51,372 bases of DNA, from contig NZ_KL591021.1 of NCBI RefSeq assembly GCF_000716335.1, forward strand, positions 1 to 51,372, written 5' to 3'. Below the pieces are notes generated by a model. The model ran no database searches. It saw only the letters and a program-made list of their open reading frames with translations, and was not told the DNA's origin. The stretch is from Streptomyces sp. NRRL S-118. Lineage in GTDB: Bacteria > Actinomycetota > Actinomycetes > Streptomycetales > Streptomycetaceae. Shown piece by piece: positions 1-10,284 of this stretch (position 1 is its first letter; each line of letters begins with the position of its first letter). The position numbers and the translations under genes were made by a program.

Positions 1-206
1 CGCGGGCCCGCCGCGGACGCGGGGCCCTGGGCGCGTGCGCGCGCCGAGGGCGCACCGGAGCCCGGCGCGCCGGGGGGCGCGGGAGCAGGCACCGCGGGGG
101 CCGCGGCGGGCGCCGCCGGGGGCGCCTCCTGCCGCGGCCTGCTGCGTTCCTGCGGGCGGGCAGCACGAGGCTGCCTGCCGTCGTGGGAGGTGGGATGCTC
201 CGTCAC
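1..206 (-). CDS. 5' end of an unidentified Ala/Pro-rich protein (cut by window edge)
   Basis: Reading the minus strand from a GTG at 206, a frame stays open to the left edge (68 codons). It begins VTEHPTSHDGRQPRAARPQE and then becomes a low-complexity Ala/Pro stretch. Third codon positions are almost all G or C. The spacing to the DUF402 gene end at 442 leaves room for a promoter, and a TATAGC hexamer is readable on this strand at 271-276. The N terminus looks like the disordered leader of a larger Streptomyces protein, possibly a PP2C/SpoIIE-type phosphatase, but that is a guess because the domain lies outside the window. No stop codon is visible, so the gene is partial. Confidence 0.45.
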   Translation of the reverse strand, partial: MTEHPTSHDGRQPRAARPQERSRPRQEAPPAAPAAAPAVPAPAPPGAPGSGAPSARARAQGPASAAGP

Positions 207-441
207 GCGTGGGATTCCGTCCGTCCGGGCCGGTTGGGCGATGCAATCGCTCTGTCAGGCGCTATACCCGCTCTGCGGGCCCCGCCGACAGGGGGCCTGG
301 GTTCCGTGCGCGGATCGGGCACGGCTCCACCCCCCTCATGGATGACTTACGGTCAGGTCCTGTTGTGTGCTCAGTCGTTACTGACGCGCGGACTTGCGGA
401 GGACGATCCTACGTTTGCCCCCCAGGGGCGCATCAAGGGTC

Positions 442-1146
442 TCACGGAGCGGTCCGCGCCGGGGCGCGATCCCAGTCCCTGGGCAGCTCCGGTACCGTCC
501 AGCGCGGGTCAGGCCGCCAGTCCTCCCAGCCGTCCGCGAACGGCGTTCCCCACGCCCGGATCACCTCGACCGCCGCCCGCCCCGCCTCCTGGACGCGCCG
601 CGCCCGCGCCGGGCTCATCAGGCCGCTGCGCTGCGCCTGGGCGAACTCGTCCTCGTCGCGCCACAGCCATGTACGGTCCGGGAAGACGGAGATGTCCAGG
701 AAATGGTCCTCGGAGTCGACGCCGCCCGCCCAGCGCAGGCGGGGTTCCTCCAAGTTGACGTACCAGCTGCGGAAGCGCCAGCCGCTGTCCCAGAACAGCC
801 ACACCGACCAGGGGTCGGCCGGCCGGGCCAGCTTCAGCACGCCGCTGCCGGCCCACCGGGCGCGCGTGGTGGTGCGCGGTGCGGTGTAGCGGGTGGCGAG
901 CGGCTCCTCGTGCACGGGGGTGCCGTCGGCGAGCACCGGTTTGACGCACTCGGTGCCGGGCGCCATCCAGACGGCGAGGAGGTCGTCGGTGTCCTGGACG
1001 ACCGTCACCGGGCGGCAGATGTGGACGGCGTCGCCGCCGTTGTCCCGGTACCGCCACAGGATCTGCGTGCCCGGCGCCCAGCGCACGCCCCGTCCGTCGC
1101 CCGCTCCCGTTCCCGCCTCGTGTCGTCCCGTCGTCTCGGCTGTCAT
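442..1146 (-). CDS. DUF402 domain-containing protein
   Basis: A 234-residue soluble protein. After a disordered head of about 20 residues it carries the DUF402 beta-barrel. Diagnostic stretches include a Trp/Tyr-rich segment about residues 110-140 (SVWLFWDSGWRFRSWYVN) and a region with DHFLDISVFPD and DEDEF. Members of this superfamily include nucleoside-diphosphate phosphatases that use Asp/Glu residues to bind metal, so hydrolysis of a nucleotide or cofactor is possible, but the substrate cannot be read from sequence. The ATG at 1146 is preceded by TAAGAT and 6 nt, the geometry of a leaderless start, and no Shine-Dalgarno sequence is present. It is a single gene, transcribed away from fumC. 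Confidence 0.85.
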   Translation of the reverse strand: MTAETTGRHEAGTGAGDGRGVRWAPGTQILWRYRDNGGDAVHICRPVTVVQDTDDLLAVWMAPGTECVKPVLADGTPVHEEPLATRYTAPRTTTRARWAGSGVLKLARPADPWSVWLFWDSGWRFRSWYVNLEEPRLRWAGGVDSEDHFLDISVFPDRTWLWRDEDEFAQAQRSGLMSPARARRVQEAGRAAVEVIRAWGTPFADGWEDWRPDPRWTVPELPRDWDRAPARTAP

Positions 1147-1152
1147 GCGCAG

Positions 1153-1158
1153 ATCTTA
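1153..1158 (-). promoter_or_regulatory. -10 element of a leaderless promoter (DUF402 gene)
   Basis: On the minus strand TAAGAT is followed by 6 nt and the ATG at 1146. Transcription would begin at or next to the start codon. No clear -35 was seen. Confidence 0.5.
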
Positions 1159-1228
1159 GGGGTGCGCCGCCGGCCCCGCCGCGACGCAGATCACGGGCGG
1201 CGAGGTGGTCGGCGTACGGAACCGCAGG

Positions 1229-2629
1229 TCAGGGCCGGGTCATCCGCAGGACGTCCAGGGCTTCGTCGAGCTGCTGGAGCGTCAGGTCGCCGCGCTCGAC
1301 GTACCCCGATGCGAGGACGACCTCGCGGATGGTCCGGCGTTCGGCGAGCGACTTCTTGGCGACCTTCGCGGCCTCCTCGTACCCGATGTACTTGTTGAGC
1401 GGGGTGACCACGGACGGCGACGACTCGGCGTACTCGCGGGCCCGCTCGCGGTTGGCGGTGATCCCGTCGACGGTCCGGTCGGCCAGCAGGCGGGAGGCCC
1501 GGGTGAGCAGCCGTACCGACTCCAGCAGGTTCTTGGCGATGACCGGGAGCATCACGTTCAGCTCGAAGTTCCCGGCGGCGCCTGCCGCCGCCACGGTGGC
1601 GTCGTTGCCGACGACCTGCGCGGCGACCATCAGGACGGCCTCCGGGATCACCGGGTTGACCTTGCCCGGCATGATCGACGACCCGGGCTGGAGGTCGGGG
1701 AGGTTGATCTCGGCGAGGCCGGTGCGCGGCCCCGAGGCCATCCACCGCAGATCGTTGGCGATCTTGGTGAGGGAGACGGCGATGGTGCGGAGCTGGCCGG
1801 ACGTCTCGACCAGCCCGTCGCGGGCCCCCTGCGCCTCGAAGTGGTCGCGTGCCTCGGTCAGCGGCAGCCCGGTCGCGGCGGCGACCTCGGCGATGACGGC
1901 GGCGGAGAAGCCGCGCGGGGTGTTGATGCCGGTGCCGACCGCGGTGCCGCCGAGCGGCAGTTCCGCGAGGCGGGGCAGCGAGGCGTGCAGCCGCTCGACG
2001 CCGTACCGCACCTGTGCGGCGTACCCGCCGAACTCCTGACCCAGCGTCACCGGGGTGGCGTCCATCAGGTGCGTACGCCCGGACTTGACGACGTCCGCGA
2101 ACTCGGCCGATTTCCGCTCCAGCGAGGCGGCGAGGTGCTCCAGGGCCGGCACGAGGTCCCGGGTGACGGCGGCGGTGGCGGCGACGTGGATGGAGGAGGG
2201 GAAGACGTCGTTGGACGACTGGGACGCGTTGACGTGGTCGTTGGGGTGGACGGCGCCCGGACGGCCGAGCCGTTCGCCGGCGAGCGTGGCCAGCACCTCG
2301 TTGGCGTTCATGTTGGAGGAGGTTCCGGAGCCGGTCTGGAAGACGTCGACGGGGAAGTGCTCGTCCCAGCGGCCCTCGGTGACCTCCGCGGCCGCCTCCT
2401 GGATGGCCCCGGCGATCTCCCCGTCCAGCACGCCGAGCTCCGCGTTGACCTTCGCCGCGGCGGCCTTGATACGGGCCAGCGCCTCGATGTGGGCGCGCTC
2501 CAGGCGCTGCCCGGAGATGGGGAAGTTCTCCACCGCCCGCTGGGTCTGGGCACGCCACTTGGCGTGGGCCGGGACCCGCACCTCGCCCATGGAGTCGTGC
2601 TCGGTCCGGTACTCCGGTACGTCGTTCAT
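1229..2629 (-). CDS. fumC: Class II fumarate hydratase
   Basis: A 466-residue protein that interconverts fumarate and L-malate in the TCA cycle as a cytoplasmic homotetramer without iron. The fumarase/aspartase superfamily signature [11 protein letters not shown] lies near residue 320 and forms the active-site loop. Other family blocks are [28 protein letters not shown] and [12 protein letters not shown]. Length matches E. coli FumC. The start is fixed by AGGAGG placed 9 nt upstream of the ATG at 2629; a longer open frame upstream is not coding. A class I iron-sulphur fumarase is encoded only 1.7 kb away (4339-6006), so the organism keeps both enzyme types side by side. Confidence 0.96.
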   Translation of the reverse strand: MNDVPEYRTEHDSMGEVRVPAHAKWRAQTQRAVENFPISGQRLERAHIEALARIKAAAAKVNAELGVLDGEIAGAIQEAAAEVTEGRWDEHFPVDVFQTGSGTSSNMNANEVLATLAGERLGRPGAVHPNDHVNASQSSNDVFPSSIHVAATAAVTRDLVPALEHLAASLERKSAEFADVVKSGRTHLMDATPVTLGQEFGGYAAQVRYGVERLHASLPRLAELPLGGTAVGTGINTPRGFSAAVIAEVAAATGLPLTEARDHFEAQGARDGLVETSGQLRTIAVSLTKIANDLRWMASGPRTGLAEINLPDLQPGSSIMPGKVNPVIPEAVLMVAAQVVGNDATVAAAGAAGNFELNVMLPVIAKNLLESVRLLTRASRLLADRTVDGITANRERAREYAESSPSVVTPLNKYIGYEEAAKVAKKSLAERRTIREVVLASGYVERGDLTLQQLDEALDVLRMTRP

Positions 2630-2735
2630 GGTCGTCAACCTCCTGTGAAAGTTGAGCACTTGTCTTGTTCTGCGTATTCCCAAGGCGACTACCGGCCAGT
2701 AAAAACCGTGGGTAACCCCACTTCCAGGAGGCGCA

Positions 2736-4274
2736 ATGACGCGCACCAGAACCAGGCTGCGAGGACCCGTCGCGGCCGTGGCCGTACTCGCCGCGGCGCT
2801 CGCCGGGACGACCGCCGCCACGGCCCCCGCGCACGCGGCCGCCGCAGGGCAGCGCACCGCCGCCACCGCCGCATCCGTCCCCCTGCCGCCCGAACTGGAA
2901 CGGATCCGCGCGGCCGAGGCCACCGCGCTGTACGGCAGCCCCGAGGAGCGGCCGCTCGCCGAGCGGAAGACCGGCCTGATCTCGCTCGGCGACAGCGAGA
3001 TATCCGGCGAGGGCGTCGGCACGTACGACCCGGGCACCAACCGCCCCGGCAACTGGTGCCACCGCTCGCCCGAGGCCGCGATCCACCGCACCGCCATCCC
3101 CGCCGACGTCACGTACAACGTCTCCTGCTCGGGTGCCTCCACCGCCAACATCCGCATCGGCGGCAGCAAGCAGTACGCCGACGAACTGGTCCAGAGCGAC
3201 AGCCTCGCCGTCAAGGCCCGCAACACCCGCATCAAGATGGTGCTGCTGGTGGCCGGGGCCAACGACGACCTCCAGTTCGGCCCGGTGATGACCGACTGCG
3301 TCACCCGCTACCTGACCCTCCAGGGCCCGTGCGAGCCCAAGTACGCCCCCGGCTGGCAGGCCCGCGTGGACGGTCTGGTGCCGAAGGTCGAGCAGACCGT
3401 GCGCGACCTGCGCACCGTGATGCGCGACGCCGGGTACGCCGACGGCGACTACAAGCTCGTCGTCATGGGCTACCCGAGCCCCATCGGCCCCGACTTCCGC
3501 GACAACCCGGACTTCTCCACCAAGCTCGCCTGCGGCGGGCTCGGCCACGACTCCGACACGGTCTGGGGCCGCAACACCGCCGTACCCGCCTTCGAGCGCG
3601 GCATGCGGCGCGCGGCGGCGAACACCGGCGCGGTCTACCTCGACAACTCCCGCCTCTTCCACGGGCACGAGGTCTGCATGGACTCCGCGTGGGCGCGCGG
3701 GCTGTACATCGACCTGTCCAAGCCGGGCCTGCCGGACGAGAACTCCGTCCGCCAGTCCTTCCACCCCAACGCCGCCGGCCACGCGGCCTTCGCCTCCTGC
3801 CTCACCCAGCTCTACGGCGCCGGGGTGCGCGAGGCGAGCTGCGCCGACCCGGCGTCCACCGGCCGTCCGGTGCTCCAGCCGGGCGCCTGGGACGACCTGT
3901 TCGCCCCGCTGCGGAACGAGGCCACCGGCACCTGCCTCGACGTCACCGGCTCCGTCACGCGCAACGGCACCGCGGTGGGCGGCTGGGACTGCCACGGCGG
4001 CCGCAACCAGAACTGGTGGTACGACACCGCGCAGTCGTCGGTGCGGACCCAGCTCACCCACGACCGGTGCCTGGACGTCCCCGGCGCCGCCTACCAGGCC
4101 GGCAAGGCCCTGGTCCTGTGGAACTGCTCCGGCGCGGCCAACCAGCGGTTCGTCCGTCAGGGCGCCACGTTGCGCCCCGCCGCGGCCCCGTCCCTCTGCC
4201 TCACGCTGGCCGCTGCGCAGGACCCGCTGCGCCTCCAGCCGTGCGACGGCTCGGCGAAGCAGCGCTTCGCATAG
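2736..4274 (+). CDS. Secreted SGNH/GDSL esterase with C-terminal ricin B-type lectin domain
   Basis: 512 residues. Residues 1-37 form a Sec signal peptide (Arg-rich head, Ala/Leu core, likely cut after APAHA). The SGNH hydrolase begins at about residue 80 with [11 protein letters not shown] (nucleophile Ser87). The later blocks VAGANDD and SFHPNAAGH supply the Asn and the Asp/His region of the SGNH fold. About residues 388-512 are a beta-trefoil with CLDV and Q-x-W/F repeats ([15 protein letters not shown]), a carbohydrate-binding module. The likely role is an extracellular esterase or lipase that docks on polysaccharide. AGGAGG lies 4 nt upstream of the ATG at 2736. The gene diverges from fumC and converges on the class I fumarase. 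Confidence 0.9.
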   Translation: MTRTRTRLRGPVAAVAVLAAALAGTTAATAPAHAAAAGQRTAATAASVPLPPELERIRAAEATALYGSPEERPLAERKTGLISLGDSEISGEGVGTYDPGTNRPGNWCHRSPEAAIHRTAIPADVTYNVSCSGASTANIRIGGSKQYADELVQSDSLAVKARNTRIKMVLLVAGANDDLQFGPVMTDCVTRYLTLQGPCEPKYAPGWQARVDGLVPKVEQTVRDLRTVMRDAGYADGDYKLVVMGYPSPIGPDFRDNPDFSTKLACGGLGHDSDTVWGRNTAVPAFERGMRRAAANTGAVYLDNSRLFHGHEVCMDSAWARGLYIDLSKPGLPDENSVRQSFHPNAAGHAAFASCLTQLYGAGVREASCADPASTGRPVLQPGAWDDLFAPLRNEATGTCLDVTGSVTRNGTAVGGWDCHGGRNQNWWYDTAQSSVRTQLTHDRCLDVPGAAYQAGKALVLWNCSGAANQRFVRQGATLRPAAAPSLCLTLAAAQDPLRLQPCDGSAKQRFA

Positions 4275-4289
4275 CGGCGCCGTACGGCG

Positions 4290-4324
4290 ACGGGCCCGGT
4301 CACCGTCACGGTGACCGGGCCCGT
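4290..4324. terminator. Bidirectional hairpin terminator
   Basis: A perfect inverted repeat with 17-bp arms (4290-4306 and 4308-4324) and one central base sits between the convergent esterase and class I fumarase genes. There is no T-run, which is usual in Streptomyces. Confidence 0.8.
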
Positions 4325-4338
4325 ATCGCGCCGGGGGG

Positions 4339-6006
<1,668 letters not shown>

Positions 6007-6064
6007 GACGGCCATTCCTCACTCGGCAGACAGCGGCGCGGCCTCCATTGGCAGCGCGCCCACA

Positions 6065-6110
6065 AGCGTAGAACGCCCCGAGCCGCCCGAACCTGTGAGG
6101 TAAGGCTCAG
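6065..6110 (-). promoter_or_regulatory. Candidate promoter and operator of the class I fumarase
   Basis: On the minus strand TACGCT (6065-6070) fits a -10. Upstream of the expected -35 lies 6096-6110, read on the plus strand as TGAGGTAAGGCTCAG. It has TGAG/CTCA ends and a partial match to the actinobacterial iron box TTAGGTTAGGCT. The match is weak and the call is tentative. Confidence 0.25.
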
Positions 6111-6180
6111 TTCCCCGCGTCCTCGCGCCGCACCGGCGCGGTCCGGTCGTGACCTCTGGTCGCGATCTATCGCGTTTCGC

Positions 6181-6186
6181 TACGCT
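6181..6186 (+). promoter_or_regulatory. -10 element of a leaderless promoter (DUF1707 gene)
   Basis: TACGCT followed by 6 nt and the GTG at 6193. A GGAGG lies between them but only 1 nt from the start, too close to act as a Shine-Dalgarno site. Confidence 0.5.
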
Positions 6187-6192
6187 GGAGGC

Positions 6193-6858
6193 GTGGACCT
6201 CGAGAAGCAGCCCCAGCAGCCGCCCGCCGCGCCCGTCACCGCCGAAGCCCTCCGCGCCTCGGACGCCGACCGCGACCGGATCGCGGACATCCTGCGGGAC
6301 GCCCTCGCCGAGGGGCGCATCGACGCGGAGGAGCACGCGGAGCGGATCGACGCCGTCTACCGCGCCAAGACCCTGGGCGAGCTCGAGCCCCTCGTACGGG
6401 ACCTGCCCGCCGCCCGGGCGCCCCGCGAGCCCGCCCCCGTGTACGCGGACGGCCCGGACGAGGCCGCCGTGCCGGCCGAGAAGCTGGTCGCGGTCCTCTC
6501 CAGCTCGACCCGCAAGGGCCGCTGGCGCGTCGGGCGGCGGACCCACGCCTTCTCGCTCTTCGGCAACGTCGAGATCGACCTCACCGAGGCGATCTTCGCG
6601 CAGCGCCTGACCACCATCAACGCCACCTCGGTCTTCGGCAACGTCGAGATCCGCGTCCCCGAGAACATCACCCTGCGCGGCAGCGGCACCGGTGTGCTCG
6701 GCAATTTCGAGGTCGTCACCCTGGAGGCCGCGGACCCCGAGGCCCCGGTCGTCGTCGTCAACGGCTACGCGGTCCTCGGCAACGTCGAGGCCAAGCCCAA
6801 GCGCGGCAAGCGCATCGCCGACCTCCACCAGCGCATGCGGAAGCACCTCGGCGCCTGA
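6193..6858 (+). CDS. DUF1707 protein with LiaF-like C-terminal domain
   Basis: 221 residues. Residues about 15-70 are a DUF1707 domain (LRASDADRDRIADIL, followed by AEGRIDAEEHAERIDAVY), common in actinobacteria and often joined to membrane or cell-envelope-stress modules. The second half has repeated FGNVEIDL, FGNVEIRVP and LGNFEV strands typical of the LiaF/DUF2154 beta-helical fold linked to envelope stress sensing. No membrane segment is present, so it is probably cytoplasmic or peripheral. The GTG at 6193 is chosen because TACGCT lies 6 nt upstream. The gene diverges from the class I fumarase and is followed by the WhiB gene. Confidence 0.85.
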   Translation: MDLEKQPQQPPAAPVTAEALRASDADRDRIADILRDALAEGRIDAEEHAERIDAVYRAKTLGELEPLVRDLPAARAPREPAPVYADGPDEAAVPAEKLVAVLSSSTRKGRWRVGRRTHAFSLFGNVEIDLTEAIFAQRLTTINATSVFGNVEIRVPENITLRGSGTGVLGNFEVVTLEAADPEAPVVVVNGYAVLGNVEAKPKRGKRIADLHQRMRKHLGA

Positions 6859-7034
6859 CCGTCCGTGCGGCGCCCGGCTCCCGTGCCCGGCGCCCCGCCG
6901 GCCGTGCGTCGGCTTTCGGCCGACCCGAATCCCGCCTGCCGGACGGGGGCGCCACTCAGTGCATAGGCGCGCGCACAACGGGTAGGCCTTGCTGCATCGT
7001 CTCTCGCTCGCGAAGCCGTCGTCAGGAGTAGACC

Positions 7035-7409
7035 GTGCTGCAACTGCCGCATCAGCCCCTCCAGGTCGCCGCCGTCCCTGCCCCGCGCCTTCCCGCGCGA
7101 GAGGACCAGGCCGGGCCGTGGCACAGCGAGGCGGTGTGCCGCCGGGACGAAGCAGGCTTGTTCTTCGCCCCCTCCAAGGAACCGACGGCCGCCCGGCTGG
7201 CGCGCGAGGAAGCCGCCAAACGCGTCTGTGCGCGCTGCCCGGTGATGGTCGAGTGCCGGGAGCACGCGCTGCTCCAGCCCGAGCCGTACGGCGTGTGGGG
7301 CGGCCTCACCGCCGCCGAGCGCCGCGTCGTGCTCGCCCGGCGGCGCCGTCGCGAGGTCGAGCTCAGGAAGGCGGCGGCCTCCAGCGGGCCGATCGCCGCA
7401 GCGGGCTGA
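7035..7409 (+). CDS. WhiB-family iron-sulphur transcription factor (Wbl)
   Basis: 124 residues. Four cluster-binding cysteines, Cys35, Cys65, Cys68 and Cys74, have the WhiB spacing (C-x29-C-x2-C-x5-C). They are followed by the GVWGG turn at 86-90 and a basic C-terminal helix (RRRRREVE) used for DNA contact. Wbl proteins bind a [4Fe-4S] cluster and act with the principal sigma factor in development or redox control. The chromosomal setting between fumarase and glpX suggests the WblI orthologue, but I am not sure of the paralogue. AGGAG 6 nt upstream supports the GTG at 7035. The 34-residue extension before the first cysteine is longer than in minimal Wbl proteins. Confidence 0.92.
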   Translation: MLQLPHQPLQVAAVPAPRLPAREDQAGPWHSEAVCRRDEAGLFFAPSKEPTAARLAREEAAKRVCARCPVMVECREHALLQPEPYGVWGGLTAAERRVVLARRRRREVELRKAAASSGPIAAAG

Positions 7410-7438
7410 CGGGCCCCGTCCGCCCGGCCCGTACGGGA

Positions 7439-7471
7439 AGGGGCGCTCCCACCGCACATGGGGGCGCCCCT
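7439..7471. terminator. Hairpin terminator between the WhiB gene and glpX
   Basis: 13-bp arms (AGGGGCGCTCCCA and TGGGGGCGCCCCT, one mismatch) with a 7-nt loop, located between convergent genes. Confidence 0.7.
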
Positions 7472-7538
7472 GTTCGTGTTCCACGGGGACGGGCCGGAGG
7501 CCCGTCGAGGGTCCCGGGGGCTCATGCCCCCGCGGGTG

Positions 7539-8570
7539 TCACTTGGCGCGGTCGAAGTCGATCTGGCTGTAGGCGCGCAGCTTCGACAGGCGGTGCGTCG
7601 AGTCGATCTGCCGGATGGTGCCCGACTTGGAGCGCATCACGAGCGACGAGGTGGTCGCCGTCTCGGCGCGGTACCGCACGCCGCGCAGCAGCTCGCCGTC
7701 GGTGATGCCGGTGGCGACGAAGAACACGTTGTCACCGCTGACCAGGTCGTTCGTGGACAGGACACGGTCCAGGTCGTGGCCCGCGTCGATCGCGCGCTGC
7801 CGCTCCTCGTCGTCCTTGGGCCACAGCTTGCCCTGGATCACGCCGCCCAGGCACTTGATCGCGCAGGCGCTGATGATGCCCTCGGGGGTGCCGCCGATGC
7901 CCATGAGCAGGTCCACGCCGGTGCCCTCGCGCACCGCCATGATCGAGCCGGCCACGTCGCCGTCCGAGATGAACTTGATGCGCGCGCCGGTCTCGCGGAT
8001 CTCCTTGACGATGCCCTCGTGGCGCGGGCGGTCCAGGATGACGACCGTGACGTCCTCGGGCGAGGAGTGCTTGGCCTTGGCGACCCGGCGGATGTTCACG
8101 GACACCGGGGCGTTGATGTCGACGTAGTCGGCGGCCTCCGGGCCGGTGACCAGCTTGTCCATGTAGAAGACCGCGGACGGGTCGAACATCGTCCCGCGGT
8201 CGGCGGCCGCCAGCACGGCGATCGCGTTGGGCATGCCCTTGGCGGTGAGCGTGGTGCCGTCGATCGGGTCCACGGCGATGTCGCACTCGGCGCCGGTCCC
8301 GTCGCCGACCCGCTCGCCGTTGAACAGCATCGGGGCTTCGTCCTTCTCGCCCTCGCCGATCACGACCACGCCGTTCATCGACACGGTGGAGACGAGGGTC
8401 CGCATGGCCCTGACCGCCGCGCCGTCGGCGCCGTTCTTGTCGCCGCGGCCCACCCAGCGGCCGGCCGCCATCGCGGCGGCCTCGGTGACCCGGACCAGCT
8501 CCAGGGCGAGGTTGCGGTCGGGAGCCTCGGGGGAGACCTCGAGCTCGGACGGCAGATGATTGTCGGTCAT
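7539..8570 (-). CDS. glpX: Class II fructose-1,6-bisphosphatase
   Basis: 343 residues; removes the 1-phosphate of fructose 1,6-bisphosphate in gluconeogenesis in the cytoplasm. Class II metal-binding blocks are [11 protein letters not shown] (72-82) and DPIDGTT (101-107). Further family segments are [20 protein letters not shown] and GIGGTPEGI. Length matches bacterial GlpX. A short disordered head (about 20 residues) precedes the core. AAGGTG 7 nt upstream supports the ATG at 8570, and TAGAGT near 8625-8630 on this strand is a possible -10. Transcribed divergently from the DUF4245 gene. Confidence 0.95.
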   Translation of the reverse strand: MTDNHLPSELEVSPEAPDRNLALELVRVTEAAAMAAGRWVGRGDKNGADGAAVRAMRTLVSTVSMNGVVVIGEGEKDEAPMLFNGERVGDGTGAECDIAVDPIDGTTLTAKGMPNAIAVLAAADRGTMFDPSAVFYMDKLVTGPEAADYVDINAPVSVNIRRVAKAKHSSPEDVTVVILDRPRHEGIVKEIRETGARIKFISDGDVAGSIMAVREGTGVDLLMGIGGTPEGIISACAIKCLGGVIQGKLWPKDDEERQRAIDAGHDLDRVLSTNDLVSGDNVFFVATGITDGELLRGVRYRAETATTSSLVMRSKSGTIRQIDSTHRLSKLRAYSQIDFDRAK

Positions 8571-8700
8571 CGGTACGCACCTTTCTGTACGGCGACGGCC
8601 GCAAGTGGTGAAGAGGGTGCTGCGACTCTATCGGTAGGTCGACATATTGAGCAGAGGGGCCCACGTATGAGCAGGCCAGGCTGATGCGACCATAGGGGGC

Positions 8701-9237
8701 GTGGCAGGTATGCGAGGCAAGCGGACAGTACGCGGGATGTTCCAGTCGATGGCGGTCATCGGTGCCGCCGCCGGTGTGATCTACCTCTTCGTCCCGCACG
8801 ACGAGAAGGCCGACCCGATCAAGCCGGTGGACTACCGCGTCGAGCTGCTGACGGCTCAGCGCGCCGCCCCCTACCCCGTGCTGGTGCCGGAGGGCCTGGC
8901 CGAGGGCTGGACGCCGACGTCGGTGACGTACGAGCGCCAGGAGGGCGACGCCTGGCACCTGGGCTTCCTGTCACCGGACCGGCAGTACGTGGCGGTGGAG
9001 CAGTCCACGGCGTCGCCGGAGAAGTACATCGCCGAGGTCAGCCACGAGGCGGCCGACACGGGCCGCACGCAGCAGGTGGCGGGGCGGACCTGGCAGCGCT
9101 GGGAGGGTCCGAAGTACGACGCCCTCGTGCTGCGCGAGAAGGGCGTCACGACCGTGGTGACGGGTACGGCGCCGTACGAGCAGCTCGCGGAGATGGCGGC
9201 CGCGCTGAAGCCGTCGAAGGACGCGCCGAAGCCGTGA
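8701..9237 (+). CDS. DUF4245 domain-containing membrane-anchored protein
   Basis: 178 residues. A basic N terminus (MRGKRTVRGMF) is followed by one hydrophobic segment at about residues 15-30 and then an extracytoplasmic domain of about 140 residues with the DUF4245 blocks PVLVPEGLAEGWTPTSV and AGRTWQRWEGPKYDALV. Function is unknown for the family; it is conserved next to glpX in Streptomyces as far as I recall. The GTG at 8701 is used; an ATG three codons later would give nearly the same product. The gene ends 7 nt before a strong terminator. Confidence 0.82.
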   Translation: MAGMRGKRTVRGMFQSMAVIGAAAGVIYLFVPHDEKADPIKPVDYRVELLTAQRAAPYPVLVPEGLAEGWTPTSVTYERQEGDAWHLGFLSPDRQYVAVEQSTASPEKYIAEVSHEAADTGRTQQVAGRTWQRWEGPKYDALVLREKGVTTVVTGTAPYEQLAEMAAALKPSKDAPKP

Positions 9238-9243
9238 ACGACG

Positions 9244-9280
9244 ACGGCGGCCCCGGGCACCACGTGCCCGGGGCCGCCGT
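9244..9280. terminator. Bidirectional hairpin terminator
   Basis: Perfect 17-bp arms (9244-9260 and 9264-9280) with a 3-nt loop between the convergent DUF4245 and nitroreductase genes. Confidence 0.82.
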
Positions 9281-9316
9281 TCACGTCTGCCGCCCCGGCG
9301 GGGCGGCGCGCGCCGG

Positions 9317-9907
9317 TCAGACCGTCGTGACGACGTCCTCGAACGCCAGGCGCGGGCTGCGCGGGAACCAGGCGTCGTCGCCCGGCTTGCCGATGTTCAC
9401 GACCATGAGCGGGGTGTGGTCGTCGTCCAGGAACTCCTTCTGGACGCCGGCGAAGTCGAAGCCGGTCATCGGGCCGGCGGCGAGGCCCGCGGCGCGGACA
9501 CCGACGATGAAGTAGGCGGCCTGGAGGGCGGCGTTCAGTGCGGCGGACTGCTCGCGCACCGGGCGCTCCGCGAAGAACAGCTCCTTGGCCTGGGGGAAGT
9601 GCGGCAGCAGCTGCGGGAGCTCCTCGTGGAACTCGTTGTCCGCGGCGAGGATCGCGACCAGCGGGGCGGAGGCCGTCTTGGCCTGGTTGCCCTCGGCCAT
9701 GAGCGGCACCAGGCGCTCACGGGCCTCGGCGGAGCGCACGAGGACGACGCGCAGCGGGGTCTGGTTGAACGCGGTGGGGCCGTACTTCACCAGGTCGTAG
9801 ATCGCCTGGACCTGCTCCTCGGTCACCGGCTCGTCGGTGAAGGTGTTGGCCGTGCGGGCCTCGCGGAAGAGGAGGTCCTGGGCGGCGGGGTCAAGAACGA
9901 GGGACAT
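9317..9907 (-). CDS. Nitroreductase-family protein (RutE/HadB-like malonic semialdehyde reductase)
   Basis: 196 residues, the usual size of the RutE-like subgroup of FMN-dependent nitroreductases. Visible family blocks: REARTANTF near residue 16, the FMN phosphate region YGPTAFNQTPLRVVLV (about 41-57), and GPMTGFDFAGVQKEF near residue 145. Members reduce malonic semialdehyde or quinone/nitro substrates with NAD(P)H. No rut operon is nearby, so the physiological substrate is uncertain. AAAGG 7 nt upstream supports the ATG at 9907. A good promoter and a symmetric element lie directly upstream, which suggests an inducible single gene. Confidence 0.85.
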   Translation of the reverse strand: MSLVLDPAAQDLLFREARTANTFTDEPVTEEQVQAIYDLVKYGPTAFNQTPLRVVLVRSAEARERLVPLMAEGNQAKTASAPLVAILAADNEFHEELPQLLPHFPQAKELFFAERPVREQSAALNAALQAAYFIVGVRAAGLAAGPMTGFDFAGVQKEFLDDDHTPLMVVNIGKPGDDAWFPRSPRLAFEDVVTTV

Positions 9908-9949
9908 GCTCGTACCTTTCGCAGGTGCGGAGGATCAGGCGATGTCCCG

Positions 9950-9983
9950 ACCGTACGCCGGAGATAGGTTAACTTTCAACTAA
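9950..9983 (-). promoter_or_regulatory. Promoter with overlapping candidate operator (nitroreductase gene)
   Basis: On the minus strand TTGAAA (9974-9979), an 18-nt spacer and TACGGT (9950-9955) fit a principal-sigma promoter. The imperfect palindrome TTAGTTGAAAGTTAACCTA (9965-9983) covers the -35 and is A/T-rich against a GC-rich background, so it is a good place for a MarR- or HxlR-like repressor. Confidence 0.45.
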
Positions 9984-10037
9984 GGTGAGGTCCGCGTGAT
10001 CCACCTCACTGGCCGCTCGCTCCGCCTCGCCGGCTGT

Positions 10038-10271
10038 TCACTCCTCCTCGCGGTGGGACTCGGCCAGCGCCGCGTCCAGACGGGCCCGCGCGCCCTCCAG
10101 CCACCGGCGGCACACCTTCGCCAGCTCCTCGCCCCGCTCCCACAGGGCCAGCGACTCCTCCAGCGTCGTGCCGCCCGCCTCCAGCCGGCGGACCACCTCG
10201 ATGAGCTCGTCGCGCGCCTGCTCGTACCCGATCGCCGTCCCGGTGCCCGTGCCCGTGGTGTCTGCTGCCAT
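10038..10271 (-). CDS. xseB: Exodeoxyribonuclease VII small subunit
   Basis: 77 residues; associates with XseA to form exonuclease VII, which degrades single-stranded DNA. The family core GYEQARDELIEVVRRLEAGG, LEESLALWERGEELAKVCRRWL is complete and predicted as two helices. The start at ATG 10271 is 10 nt after the xseA stop codon. TAGGGT 7 nt upstream could also give a leaderless transcript, and its first three bases are the xseA stop codon. Confidence 0.93.
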   Translation of the reverse strand: MAADTTGTGTGTAIGYEQARDELIEVVRRLEAGGTTLEESLALWERGEELAKVCRRWLEGARARLDAALAESHREEE

Positions 10272-10278
10272 GCGGTCC

Positions 10279-10284
10279 ACCCTA
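10279..10284 (-). promoter_or_regulatory. Possible leaderless -10 element of xseB embedded in the xseA stop codon
   Basis: TAGGGT on the minus strand, 7 nt before the xseB ATG. TAG (10282-10284) is the stop codon of xseA. Coupled translation from the xseA message is an alternative explanation. Confidence 0.35.

Noticed and set aside
35..1398. Overlapping plus-strand open frames at the left edge
   Set aside because: Arg/Pro/Ala-rich, without family motifs, and antisense to the DUF402 gene.
6007..6015. Upstream ATG at 6015 as the start of the class I fumarase
   Set aside because: The only Shine-Dalgarno sequence lies 1 nt from it but 10 nt from the ATG at 6006.
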